A stretch of DNA of 26,014 nt from a bacterium (GTDB taxonomy: Bacteria; Hydrogenedentota; Hydrogenedentia; Hydrogenedentiales; SLHB01): contig JAAEQP010000743.1 of NCBI GenBank assembly GCA_024231375.1, positions 1 through 26,014 of the forward strand, given 5' to 3'. The translations under genes and the position numbers were made by a program. Below the pieces are notes generated by a model. That model saw only the letters and a program-made list of their open reading frames with translations. It did no database searches and was not told the origin of the DNA. Below are positions 1 to 7,598 of this stretch, one piece after another; within the stretch, counting starts at the first letter, position 1; each line of letters opens with the position of its first letter.

Positions 1-1
1 C

Positions 2-871
2 GCCATGGCCTCCGGCGACCCGCGCGGTATCGAGTGGGCGTTGAAGTCGTACGAAACCCTCCAGACCCGCGTGGCCGACAACCGGTGGGGCGGGTACTAC
101 GAGTTCATGGAACGTGACTGGTCGAAGAAGCGTCCCGGCAAGTACGGTGGCGACCGGAAGTCCTTCGACGTGCATATGCATCTCATGGAAGCCATGACCA
201 ACCTCTACGAGGCCACGGGCGACCCGCTGCACAAGGCGCGGACCCTGGAGATCGTCGGCCTCATCCGCGACCGCATTCTGCATCCCGAATTGCACACCGG
301 CCATGCCCAGTTTGCGCTGGATTGGACGCCCTTGCGCCAGATCCTGTTCGCGGACGTGTGGGGATCCGACCGCGACGTGGACGAGGAAGAAGGCCGGCCC
401 ATGGACAACACCAGTTTCGGCCACAACGTGGAGTTCGCGTGGTTGCTGAACCATACCGTCAACGTGCTCGGTCTCGACGTGGAAGAATACAAACCCATCT
501 TCAAACGTATGTTCGACCATTGCTGCGAACACGGCGTCGACTGGACCAACGGCGGCGTCTACTGCGAAGGCCCCCACGACGGTCCCGCCCGCGAAAAGAA
601 CAAAGAGTTCTGGCAACAGGCCGAGGTCCTCGTCGGCATGCTCGACGCCTACCGCCTCTTCGGCGACGACAAATACCTCGACGCCTACGAGAACGTCCAC
701 CGCTTCGTCATGGACAAAGTCATCAACCACGACGTGGGCGAGTGGTACCCCCTCTTCGACGAGAACAGCAACCGCATGTGGGACTACATGGGCCACGCCT
801 GGAAGATCAATTACCACACCGTCCGGTCGATGATTCAGTCGGAGCAAAGGCTGGGGTTGATATTGGGGTAG
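2..871 (+). CDS. AGE-family sugar 2-epimerase, C-terminal part (5' end outside window)
   Basis: Partial gene: the frame is open to the left edge, so the ATG at 5 is probably internal. About 288 residues are visible, whereas AGE/cellobiose 2-epimerases are about 400, so roughly the first quarter is missing. Counting from the ATG at 5, visible family motifs are KSFDVHMHLMEA (52-63), GHNVEFAWLL (139-148), KEFWQQAEVL (200-209), GEWYPLFDE (245-253) and WKINYHTVRSM (266-276). These are the His-, Glu- and Trp-rich segments lining the alpha6/alpha6 barrel of N-acylglucosamine 2-epimerase and cellobiose 2-epimerase. The family epimerises C2 of free sugars or of the reducing-end glucose of disaccharides in the cytoplasm. 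The exact substrate cannot be read from the sequence. No terminator follows; the next reading frame starts 28 bases downstream. Confidence 0.8.
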   Translation, partial: AMASGDPRGIEWALKSYETLQTRVADNRWGGYYEFMERDWSKKRPGKYGGDRKSFDVHMHLMEAMTNLYEATGDPLHKARTLEIVGLIRDRILHPELHTGHAQFALDWTPLRQILFADVWGSDRDVDEEEGRPMDNTSFGHNVEFAWLLNHTVNVLGLDVEEYKPIFKRMFDHCCEHGVDWTNGGVYCEGPHDGPAREKNKEFWQQAEVLVGMLDAYRLFGDDKYLDAYENVHRFVMDKVINHDVGEWYPLFDENSNRMWDYMGHAWKINYHTVRSMIQSEQRLGLILG

Positions 872-899
872 GGGCGTTCGTATCGCTAGGGGCACTCTC

Positions 900-1169
900 A
901 TGCAACCCCACAACGACCAACTGAAACGCTACGACCTATTCGGCTGGGATGTCGCCGAGCACAACCCTCTGTCCGAGGAGGAGGTGGCGTGGTACCTCCA
1001 CTACGCTCGTGCCACGGGCGGGCCGGTGCTTGATTTGGCATGCGGCACGGGGCGGCTGCTCTACAGGATGGCGGAAGAGGGGTGCCCCGCGACGGGTCTC
1101 GACCTCTTGGCTGCACGTGCTACCATCCCCAGTTGTCCGAAGTCGTGCGCGCAAGCTGCTCGTCAGTAG
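900..1169 (+). pseudogene. Truncated class I SAM methyltransferase remnant
   Basis: The 89-residue frame begins like a small SAM-dependent methyltransferase. A YDLFGWDVAEHNPLSEEEVA-like lead-in is followed by motif I VLDLACGTG (43-51) and a motif II-like GLDL (66-69). Homology stops right after GLDL: the last 20 residues look unlike the family and the frame ends. A complete enzyme of this type would be about 200-260 residues, so only the SAM-binding N-terminus remains. The following 240 bases show no convincing continuation in any frame, which points to deletion or replacement of the 3' part rather than a simple frameshift. There is no clear Shine-Dalgarno sequence before the ATG. A functional mini-protein is unlikely because the rest of the Rossmann fold is missing. 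Confidence 0.6.
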
Positions 1170-1412
1170 CAGGTTTTCTTGAAGCTGGCATATCTGTATA
1201 CAGTATGATGCATTGAGTCGTCACGAGTTCTTCGGATAGCTGTCTTGAGATTATCATCGAGTTCAAGGCCTACTCCTTCGCAAAGGGGGTAAAGGAAGTT
1301 AATTCACGTAGGGTCATCGCGAACATCACGATGGTGTCGCCGCGGACGCAGTTTCGCCCCCCTCAGGGATGGGGCGACGTGTCACACCGAAACACTTGAA
1401 GGAGTGGATAGG

Positions 1413-2942
1413 GTGAGTGTCAAACGAATGGGTCGGGCTGTGCTGATAGCAGCTACGCTGGCGAGCGTCGCGGCGCATGCGGCGGACGGCGATTTCGTTT
1501 GGGCAAGGGCCATTAACGGGAGCCTCAACGCTGGCCATGGCGTTGCGGTGGACGCTTCGGGCAGTGTCTACACCACGGGCTTCTTCCAGGGTCCGGCGGA
1601 TTTCGACCCGGGGCCGGGGGAGTTCCGTGTGACCCCCACGGCCTGGTGGGACATCTATGTGTTGAAGTTGGACCCCGCGGGCAATTTCGTGTGGGCGAAG
1701 ACCTTCGGCGGAATGGGCTACGACAGTGGATCGGATATCACGGTGGGTGCCGCGGACGACATCTTCGTCACAGGGTCGTTCGGGGGCACGGTGGATTTCG
1801 ATCCGGGGCCGGGAACCCACAACCTGACTTCCGCGGGTTACGGCGACGTCTTCGTGCTGAAGTTGGACAACGCGGGCAATTTTGCTTGGGCCAGCGCCAT
1901 GGGCGGAGTGAGTAGCGACGCGGGTACCAGTGTCACGGAGGATACTGCGGGGAACATCTACGTCACAGGAGCATTCCAGGGCACGGCGGATTTCGATCCG
2001 GGACCGGGGACCTACAACCTGACGTCCGCGGGCAACACCGACATGTTCGTGCTGAAGTTGGACAGCGCGGGCAATCTGGTTTGGGCCAGAGCCATGGGTG
2101 GAACGTTCGGCTGCTTCAGCCATGGTGTCGCGGTAGACGCCGTAGGCAGCGTCTACACCTCGGGCTTCTTCCATGGCACGGCGGATTTCGATCCGGGACC
2201 GGGGACCTACAACCTGTCCTCCGCAGGAAGCGGCGACGTCTTCGTGTCGAAGTTGGACTCCGCGGGCAGTTTCGTCTGGGCCAAGTCCGTGGGCGGAACG
2301 AGTTCGGACAAAGACTACGATGTCGTGCTGGACGGCGGGGGCAGCGTCTTCACCACAGGGCAATTTCAGGGCACGGTGGATTTTGATCCGGGACCGGGGA
2401 CCTACAACCTGTCCTCCGCGGGAAGCGGCGACGTCTTCGTGTTGAAATTGGACTCCGGGGGCAATTTCGTCTGGGTGAAGGCCATGGGCGGACACATCGG
2501 CACCGGCCACAGCATCGCCTTGGATTCCGGAGGCAGTATCTACACCACGGGAAGGTTCGAGGGCGTGGGGGATTTCGACCCGGGGGCGGGAGTCTTCAAC
2601 CTGACCCCGGCGGGCAATGCCGACATTTTCGTGTCGAAGTTGGACTCCGCGGGTGATTTCGTGTGGGCGAAGGCCATGGGGGGAGCGCTTGGCGATGACT
2701 ATGCCGAGAGCATTGCGGTGGATGCTTCGGGGAACGTCTGCACGACGGGACGGTTCGGGAACGGGGCGGATTTCGATCCAGGTCCGGGAACCTACAACCT
2801 GACCTCTGTAGGCAGCAGTAACATCTTCGTGTCGAAGCTTTCGGGGGAAGGCGACTCTAGCGCCATGCCCATCGCAGCCTGGCCCGTGGCCGTGCTGCTG
2901 ATCGCCGTTGGTATCCGTGCAACGCGGCGATGTAGAACATAG
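1413..2942 (+). CDS. Exported seven-repeat beta-propeller (SBBP-type) protein with C-terminal membrane tail
   Basis: 509 residues. The GTG at 1413 is chosen because AAGGAG (1399-1404) lies 8 bases upstream; a GTG at 1404 would overlap this site. Residues 1-24 are a Sec signal peptide (basic start, LIAATLASVAAHA core). The body is seven tandem units of about 65 residues, each reading roughly FVWAKAMGG, a variable stretch, GNVYTTGxFxGTADFDPGPGTYNL, then SAGxxDVFVLKLD. This matches the SBBP beta-propeller repeat and predicts a closed seven-bladed propeller. The DFDPGPG loop is acidic and may bind calcium (inference). The C-terminus is a short MPIAAWP motif, one hydrophobic helix and a basic end (RATRRCRT), a layout like PEP-CTERM-type sorting tails. 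It is probably cell-surface or envelope anchored. Ligand unknown. Confidence 0.8.
   Translation: MSVKRMGRAVLIAATLASVAAHAADGDFVWARAINGSLNAGHGVAVDASGSVYTTGFFQGPADFDPGPGEFRVTPTAWWDIYVLKLDPAGNFVWAKTFGGMGYDSGSDITVGAADDIFVTGSFGGTVDFDPGPGTHNLTSAGYGDVFVLKLDNAGNFAWASAMGGVSSDAGTSVTEDTAGNIYVTGAFQGTADFDPGPGTYNLTSAGNTDMFVLKLDSAGNLVWARAMGGTFGCFSHGVAVDAVGSVYTSGFFHGTADFDPGPGTYNLSSAGSGDVFVSKLDSAGSFVWAKSVGGTSSDKDYDVVLDGGGSVFTTGQFQGTVDFDPGPGTYNLSSAGSGDVFVLKLDSGGNFVWVKAMGGHIGTGHSIALDSGGSIYTTGRFEGVGDFDPGAGVFNLTPAGNADIFVSKLDSAGDFVWAKAMGGALGDDYAESIAVDASGNVCTTGRFGNGADFDPGPGTYNLTSVGSSNIFVSKLSGEGDSSAMPIAAWPVAVLLIAVGIRATRRCRT
1494..2850 (+). repeat. Seven tandem approx. 195-bp coding repeats
   Basis: The GAT codon that opens the DFDPG motif falls at 1599, 1794, 1989, 2184, 2379, 2571 and 2769. 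The spacing is therefore 195, 195, 195, 195, 192 and 198 bp. The near-constant period and high nucleotide identity between units (for example around 2184-2250 and 2379-2445) indicate expansion by in-gene duplication. Seven units match the number of blades in a closed propeller, so copy number may be under structural selection. Confidence 0.85.
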
Positions 2943-3049
2943 CGGATAAGTACACCGTACATGAAGACCTGTTGTATTCGGAGTTCCTTTCCATGCGCGC
3001 CCCGCCGGTCATGCCCACCGCCGACATCGTAGGAACCGGGAGAGGCACC

Positions 3050-3519
3050 ATGCCTGACATCACCCGCATTGCAGACGCTCTGGAAGAAGGCAACCGCCGC
3101 CTCCAGGCGCTGGGCGACGTTGACCAGCACTCCTGAAACAACCCCACGCCCCGGGCAAGTGGACCGGTGTCCAGATTCTGGCCCACGTGGCGGACGGGGA
3201 CATGGTCTGTTACACGCGTGTGATTCAGGCCATCGTAGAGCCCAGCGACGTGCTCTTTTCCATCCCCACGGACGGCGAGTTGTGGATGGAAGAGCTGGCG
3301 TGCGACTCACGGCCGGTGGAGGTGTCGTTGGCCGGGATCAACGGGGCGCGGTTGTGGATGATTCACACATTGCGGACGTTGCCGAAGGATGTGTTGCTGC
3401 GCACATTGAAGCATGAGGAGATGGGGGAGGTGACGCCGTTTCGGTATGCGGAGATTGCGGCGGAACACGGCGCGCACCATCTGGCGCAGCTTGAGGCGCT
3501 TGCAGGCGGAGAGTGCTGA
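3050..3519 (+). pseudogene. DinB-fold metal-dependent protein, interrupted by a one-base frameshift
   Basis: The ATG at 3050 (preceded by GGGAGAGG) opens MPDITRIADALEEGNRRLQ and runs into a TGA at 3134. The frame one base over carries the rest of a DinB/DUF664-like protein: LLKQPHAPGKWTGVQILAHV, then the helical body, ending with the AEHGAHHLAQLEAL metal-site helix. Adding a single C after GAC at about 3123-3124 restores one frame of about 157 codons reading GDVDPALLKQPHAPGKW, the usual length and order for the family. The conserved His in ILAHV and the terminal HxxHH-type cluster are intact. Either a recent inactivating deletion or a sequencing error explains this. A GTG at 3187 could begin a shorter product but would lose the first metal-binding helix. 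DinB-fold proteins are often thiol-dependent transferases; the substrate is unknown. Confidence 0.7.
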
Positions 3520-3556
3520 GCGCGGGCGCAGCTATGCGTCGCGTGGGGCATTTGTA

Positions 3557-3590
3557 GGGTGCGTCGACCGAAGGGAGCACGCACCATCTC
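3557..3590. repeat. Inverted repeat between convergent genes (REP-like element or weak terminator)
   Basis: GGTGCGT (3558-3564) and ACGCACC (3579-3585) form a perfect 7-bp stem around a 14-base loop, followed by a pyrimidine-rich ATCTCTTTCC. The layout TAGGGTGCGT...ACGCACC resembles short palindromic elements that I recall from intergenic regions of many bacteria. It lies between the broken DinB gene and the convergent membrane-protein gene, so it could end transcription of the former. No second copy was seen in this window. Confidence 0.4.
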
Positions 3591-3596
3591 TTTCCA

Positions 3597-4574
3597 TCAA
3601 TCCAACATCATAAAGAGATACCGCTGCCCCTGGTCCGGAGGCACGTCGTAGCCCACCGGCGCGATGATGCTCTGCACGGCGAGGAACAGTTGCTGTCGCG
3701 CTCCGGGTTCGGCTGGCAGTTCGATCACCAGTTTCCCGGTATTCTGGCCTCCCGGTTCCTCGTCGATCTCGACCGCGCACACGCGGGTCGCGCCTGCGCC
3801 ATATAGGCTCTGAGCCAGCAGCAAGGAATCGTCCGCATCCCGCTCGCCGAGGGTGAACCCCAACTCGGCTTGGCCGCTTTCCACGCTCTGCAACCAGTCC
3901 AGCACTTCCCGGCAATCAGGCTGATCCAGGAACCCTTCGCAGAGCTGGTCGTTGTCCTCGGGCGAGAATGAGGGTTCCGCGGCTGCGGTAGGCGCTGGGT
4001 CGGCGATGGCGTCCATGGGAGGAGCGGCGGGTACCGGGGGCTCGGCCGCTGCCAGCGCTTCGGCCTCGCGGAGCGGTTTCAGAGCGGTGTAGCCCATGAG
4101 CAGACCGTAGAGCGCGAAGGCGTGGAACCCGGCGCTGAGGAAGTCTCCAATGAGCAGAAAGAGCAATCCATCCAACAGGTACAAGACCATTCCGAGAATG
4201 AAAGCCCAACCGTACCGCTTGTTGGCGAGCCAACCGAAGAGCACGACCACAGCGGCAACGACCACGTCGAACGCGAAGGCGGCAAGTTTGATGCCCGTGA
4301 CGATCGCAGTGGGGGTTTGCGGCGATGACACGCCGTCTTCCATGATGGCTCTGGCAACCTCCATGGCGATGATATCGACGAGTTGCGTGATGCCGAGACC
4401 CACGACGAAGGCGAAGCCCCCGCCCACGAGCAGGACGATAGAATTCACGAGGGAGAGTCCCGCGATCCAGTAGAACCAGTTGGCCCCGTTTCGGTGTCTC
4501 CTGGTGAGTTCATCCACCTGTGTGCTGGCGGTCTGCGGCGCGGCAACGACTTCCGCCGGATCGGTCTGACTCAT
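3597..4574 (-). CDS. Multi-pass membrane protein with an unrecognised soluble C-terminal domain
   Basis: 325 residues. The ATG at 4574 is chosen over an upstream TTG at 4580 because GGAGGGG sits 6-7 bases before it. Residues 30-72, 92-116 and 122-165 are strongly hydrophobic and predict four to five transmembrane helices. A Pro/Ala-rich acidic linker (about 168-205) leads to a soluble domain (about 206-325) that starts with a short Cys-containing segment (LCEGFLDQPDCREVLDW). This domain then shows ADDSLLLAQSLYGAGATRV, GKLVIELP, an ARQQLFLAVQ helix and a closing PPDQGQRYLFMMLD strand. I do not recognise the domain with certainty; the small alpha/beta shape ending in GQxYLxxxLD seems to recur in GC-rich PVC-type genomes. 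No enzymatic motif is visible. The gene has its own promoter (4655-4683). Confidence 0.7.
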   Translation of the reverse strand: MSQTDPAEVVAAPQTASTQVDELTRRHRNGANWFYWIAGLSLVNSIVLLVGGGFAFVVGLGITQLVDIIAMEVARAIMEDGVSSPQTPTAIVTGIKLAAFAFDVVVAAVVVLFGWLANKRYGWAFILGMVLYLLDGLLFLLIGDFLSAGFHAFALYGLLMGYTALKPLREAEALAAAEPPVPAAPPMDAIADPAPTAAAEPSFSPEDNDQLCEGFLDQPDCREVLDWLQSVESGQAELGFTLGERDADDSLLLAQSLYGAGATRVCAVEIDEEPGGQNTGKLVIELPAEPGARQQLFLAVQSIIAPVGYDVPPDQGQRYLFMMLD

Positions 4575-4654
4575 GTGCAACCCCTCCGCGGTCCGTGATG
4601 CGTTATCCCCCGGGACCGGACACGGCGGTCCTCACCGTATCCCTATGGGAGACG

Positions 4655-4683
4655 AGTATACAGGCGTTGGAGGGGCCTGACAA
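4655..4683 (-). promoter_or_regulatory. Sigma70-type promoter of the membrane-protein gene
   Basis: Read on the minus strand: TTGTCA (-35, 4683-4678), a 17-base spacer, then TATACT (-10, 4660-4655), each 5/6 to consensus. Transcription would start near 4648, about 74 bases before the ATG at 4574. The pseudopilin gene stops just upstream at 4704, so this promoter makes the downstream gene independent of it. Confidence 0.6.
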
Positions 4684-4703
4684 GGGCTTGCCAGCCGCCT
4701 CGC

Positions 4704-5615
4704 CTACGGCTCGTCGAACATGCCCAGCAGCACTGCGAAGGCGCGCGACGCGGGGAATTCGCCCGGGTAGCGCTGGAATCGCACGTGCCCGTCCATGTAG
4801 AGCACGTTCGTGCCCCCCGGGAGGTGGTTGAACGATTCCGTATTGATCGTGACGTAGTCGAACATGACCGCGATCTCGCTCTGGGCTTGTGCCGTGGCCG
4901 CGGGATTGTTGATGTCCGAAATCAGGAACCGCTCGATCCCGTCACGCAAGCGGTAGGCGATTCGTCCGGGTGCAACGCCTCCGAAATCGTCGCCGCTCCA
5001 ATCCTGGTCGACGACACTTGTGGCTTCGCCGCCCGATGTGGCGCTACCGACAGCCGTCGCCACGGCGTCGAGCAGCAGGGCCACAGCGGCATCAATATAC
5101 CCCGCTCCGATGGCGGCGAGCGCGTCGTTGGGAATGGCCGGGTCGTTGGGGTCGCCCGTACCATGCACCTCGTCGCCCGTCACCAGATGCCCGAAATAGA
5201 CGTACGACTCGGATTCGATGGCGCAAGGGTTCACCGGCTGGTCCGGATCGCTGTTGGCGTGGTAGTCCGCCTCGGACGTGTCGCTGTCCGACGGGCAGAT
5301 GAGAACCGAGACGTCCGTCAGATACTCGGGATAGATGGCAACGCCTGACGGGATGAAGTCGAGGATGTAGTTGTCGCACGGGTCACTGAGAGCCCCGTGC
5401 CCGTTGAGGGATTTCTCGGGTGGAAACTTCTCGCCCTTGGACTCGTTCGCGTACATCTTGCATACGAGGCCCATTTGTTTGAGATTGTTCTGACAACTGG
5501 CCCGGCGCGCAGCCTCGCGAGCGCGTGCAAGGGCCGGTAGGAGTATGGCTGCCAGGATTCCGATGATGGCGATGACGACGAGCAGTTCGATGAGGGTAAA
5601 GCCCTTTCTGTCCAT
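4704..5615 (-). CDS. DUF1559-type pseudopilin (type II secretion/type IV pilus-like prepilin)
   Basis: 303 residues, starting [20 protein letters not shown] at 5615 with GGAGG 9 bases upstream; the open frame further upstream lacks homology. The class III prepilin leader ([10 protein letters not shown], cleaved by prepilin peptidase, Phe methylated) is followed by a hydrophobic helix and [17 protein letters not shown], the usual start of the DUF1559 globular part. Near the C-terminus, [17 protein letters not shown] corresponds to the H-X9-DG motif, but with ten residues between His and Asp-Gly. Residues around 150-215 form an Ala- and Asp-rich insertion. Such genes occur in many copies in Planctomycetota and Hydrogenedentota, usually away from secretion-machinery genes as here. 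The role is presumably as a minor surface or periplasmic filament subunit, not proven. The promoter candidate is at 5686-5714. Confidence 0.85.
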   Translation of the reverse strand: MDRKGFTLIELLVVIAIIGILAAILLPALARAREAARRASCQNNLKQMGLVCKMYANESKGEKFPPEKSLNGHGALSDPCDNYILDFIPSGVAIYPEYLTDVSVLICPSDSDTSEADYHANSDPDQPVNPCAIESESYVYFGHLVTGDEVHGTGDPNDPAIPNDALAAIGAGYIDAAVALLLDAVATAVGSATSGGEATSVVDQDWSGDDFGGVAPGRIAYRLRDGIERFLISDINNPAATAQAQSEIAVMFDYVTINTESFNHLPGGTNVLYMDGHVRFQRYPGEFPASRAFAVLLGMFDEP

Positions 5616-5685
5616 TGGAAGATGCCTCCATAGTGTGAAGTTATCCGCACGGACCCGCCCGGTACTGGCGCAGGCTATTGAAGTC

Positions 5686-5714
5686 AGTATATGCCGGTTG
5701 CCTAATTCCCGCAA
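5686..5714 (-). promoter_or_regulatory. Candidate promoter of the pseudopilin gene
   Basis: On the minus strand, TTGCGG (5714-5709; 3/6) is followed by a 17-base spacer and TATACT (5691-5686; 5/6). The predicted start near 5680 leaves a leader of about 64 bases before the ATG at 5615. The -10 is good and the -35 weak, so an activator or an alternative sigma factor is possible. Confidence 0.45.
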
Positions 5715-5864
5715 TGGCAGTGCAGGCTCGACGGGCCCCTCAATCAGTTCCGGTCGGCTGGGCTTGACGGACATGCGGCAATCCCGCCATGCTACGCGGG
5801 CGTTGGTTGGCGGGGTGAGTGGAAGACCGCGCGTTCACGTGGCGCGGGCGTAAGGGGAGACCGT

Positions 5865-6911
5865 ATGAGACGGAGACGGCTCGGAGCAGGTATGCGGTGG
5901 GTGGCTGTGATCGCGGCGCTGGTGGCCGCGCCGTGGGCTGGGTATGGCGAGGAATCCCCGGCCAACAAGAAGCGCCTTTCTCCGTGGTTCATCTACCAGA
6001 ACGAAGCGAGCATCGAGCAGTTGAAGCCGGCCGCGGACCTGATCGCGTCGATCAGCGTGTGTGGGGAGGCGCCCGCCGCGTTTGTCGCCCAGTGTCAGGC
6101 GTTGGGTATGGACGTGTACAAGCTTGTCGGCGGCAAGCCGGAGGCGTTCGACACGCATGCACACCGCAAAGCCACGATTCAGCAGTACATCGGCCTCTGC
6201 CAGGAGCAGGGGTACGACGGAATCGATGTGGATTTCGAAGGACTCGACGCATCGCTCTGCGATGCATATAGCGCGCTGCTCCGGGACGCCAAGCGCGAAC
6301 TCCACGCCATCGACAAGAAGTTGAGCATCTGCGTCAGCTACCTTATGTCTACGCGGAAGACGGTTTCCGAAAGCCACATGGAAGATTTCTACGATCCCAA
6401 GGTCATTGGCGTGACCTGTGATGTGGTTCGGCTCATGTGCTACGACATGTACAGCTTGTCGGGAAGCGCCGCCGGGCCCGTGAGCACGCAGCCCTGGGCG
6501 AAGGACGCCGTGAAATACTGGCTGCAATACGTTCCGCGCGAACGGCTGGTCATGGGGTTGCCCGCCTATTCGGGCGATTTCGAGATGGCCGTCAACGGTG
6601 CCGAGACGCGCGTCTACTCAGACCCAAAACCCGCCGTGCCGGAGGGCACCGCCGTGCAACGCGTCTGGCTACCGTACGAGCAGGTGAACACGTACATCTA
6701 TGCGGACGCGAACGACCGGATGCACATCTACTACGCGAGCGACGCCGTGAGTACGCGCGCACATCTCGAAACGGCGGAAGCCCTGGACGTAGGGTACGTG
6801 GGGTTCTGGCATTTCGGGGCCGTCACGCCCGAGATGTGGGATGTCGTGCGGGCCTGGCATGCCGGCAGACTGGGGGACGCGAGCACGAGCCGGTGGTTGG
6901 TGTTTCCGTAA
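5865..6911 (+). CDS. GH18-like exported glycoside hydrolase/chitinase-type protein
   Basis: 348 residues. The ATG at 5865 has AAGGGGAGA 4 bases upstream. Residues 1-29 form a signal peptide (five Arg near the start, AVIAALVAAPWAGYG core). The key GH18 motif DGIDVDFE is at 118-125; Glu125 is the expected catalytic acid and Asp123 its partner, with substrate-assisted catalysis through the N-acetyl group in the family. Later landmarks also fit GH18: the RLMCYDMY strand (189-196, Tyr193-Asp194), the GLPAYSGDF strand and a late GFWHFG strand with the barrel Trp. At about 350 residues it is a single-domain enzyme without LysM or carbohydrate-binding modules, like bacterial YaaH/ENGase-type GH18s. 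Likely target: chitin-type, peptidoglycan-type or N-glycan GlcNAc linkages. The next gene follows after 15 bases. Confidence 0.78.
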   Translation: MRRRRLGAGMRWVAVIAALVAAPWAGYGEESPANKKRLSPWFIYQNEASIEQLKPAADLIASISVCGEAPAAFVAQCQALGMDVYKLVGGKPEAFDTHAHRKATIQQYIGLCQEQGYDGIDVDFEGLDASLCDAYSALLRDAKRELHAIDKKLSICVSYLMSTRKTVSESHMEDFYDPKVIGVTCDVVRLMCYDMYSLSGSAAGPVSTQPWAKDAVKYWLQYVPRERLVMGLPAYSGDFEMAVNGAETRVYSDPKPAVPEGTAVQRVWLPYEQVNTYIYADANDRMHIYYASDAVSTRAHLETAEALDVGYVGFWHFGAVTPEMWDVVRAWHAGRLGDASTSRWLVFP

Positions 6912-6926
6912 GCGTGGAGCATATAC

Positions 6927-7463
6927 ATGCATGAACTTGGCGACATGGTTCTCGATTCGGTCCGATACCGGTTCGAGGCGGTGAAGCAACTTGGGGACAG
7001 GACTCTGGCGCAGCTTTCCGATGCCGACTGCCACTGGTCGCCCGACGGGGAAGCGAACAGCATTGCCACGGTCGTCAAACATCTCCATGGCAATATGATG
7101 TCCAGGTGGACCGAGTTCCTCACGTCCGACGGTGAGAAGTCTTGGCGAGAGCGCGACGGTGAGTTCGAGTCGAATTCCGATTCCTCGAAGCAAGCTGTTG
7201 TCGACATGTGGGAAGACGGCTGGCGGTGCTGCCTGTCGTCGCTGGGTGTACTGAATCCTGGCCATCTCTCGGCCGAGGTGAAGATCCGGGGGCAATCGCT
7301 CAGCGTGTTTGACGCCATGGAGCGGCAACTCGCGCACTACGCCTATCATGTCGGCCAGATCGTCTGGATCGGCAAGGTCCGGCGGGGGGGGCAGTGGACC
7401 CCGCTCTCGATACCGCGCGGCCAGTCACGTCAGTATGAGCCACCAACGGATGGCCGCGACTAG
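6927..7463 (+). CDS. DUF1572 protein (DinB superfamily)
   Basis: 178 residues, ATG at 6927 with GGAG at 6916-6919. The signature SRWTEFLTSDGEKSWRERD (59-77) is typical of DUF1572. The presumed metal triad is His52 or His54 in VVKHLHGN together with His137 and His141 in LAHYAYHVGQ, as in the four-helix DinB fold. Related proteins include thiol-dependent (bacillithiol or mycothiol) S-transferases, but the substrate here is unknown. It is cytoplasmic, with no signal peptide. It begins 15 bases after the GH18 gene and is probably co-transcribed with it, although no functional link is obvious. This is the second DinB-fold gene in the window; the one at 3050 belongs to a different subfamily. Confidence 0.8.
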   Translation: MHELGDMVLDSVRYRFEAVKQLGDRTLAQLSDADCHWSPDGEANSIATVVKHLHGNMMSRWTEFLTSDGEKSWRERDGEFESNSDSSKQAVVDMWEDGWRCCLSSLGVLNPGHLSAEVKIRGQSLSVFDAMERQLAHYAYHVGQIVWIGKVRRGGQWTPLSIPRGQSRQYEPPTDGRD

Positions 7464-7569
7464 AGCGCAGCTTGGGGAACTCTATGGCCCTCCGCCTATT
7501 GCGCGCTCCGCCTGGTCAGGTTCCCACGACCCATCAGGAGACCTCCTGAAACGAGCCACTTTCGACCGA

Positions 7570-7598
7570 TTGATAGGGGTCGGGAATGTCTTTAAGAT
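7570..7598 (+). promoter_or_regulatory. Sigma70-type promoter of the perR operon
   Basis: TTGATA (7570-7575; 5/6) and TAAGAT (7593-7598; 4/6) are separated by exactly 17 bases and lie 33 bases before the perR ATG. The surrounding 25 bases are AT-rich against a GC-rich background. The start site would fall inside the dyad at 7598-7615, an arrangement expected for repression of the regulator by itself. Confidence 0.6.

Noticed and set aside
1326..2510. Minus-strand open frame (394 codons) with its own apparent repeats opposite the propeller gene
   Set aside because: Its repeats simply mirror the plus-strand 195-bp units; no ribosome site, signal or known domain.
1494..2850. CRISPR-like regular repeats
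   Set aside because: Units are 195 bp, in frame and coding throughout; no short repeat-spacer pattern.
3187..3519. Independent small gene starting at GTG 3187
   Set aside because: Homology extends upstream in the same frame to about 3124 and then, after a one-base shift, to the ATG at 3050, so it is the 3' part of a broken gene.
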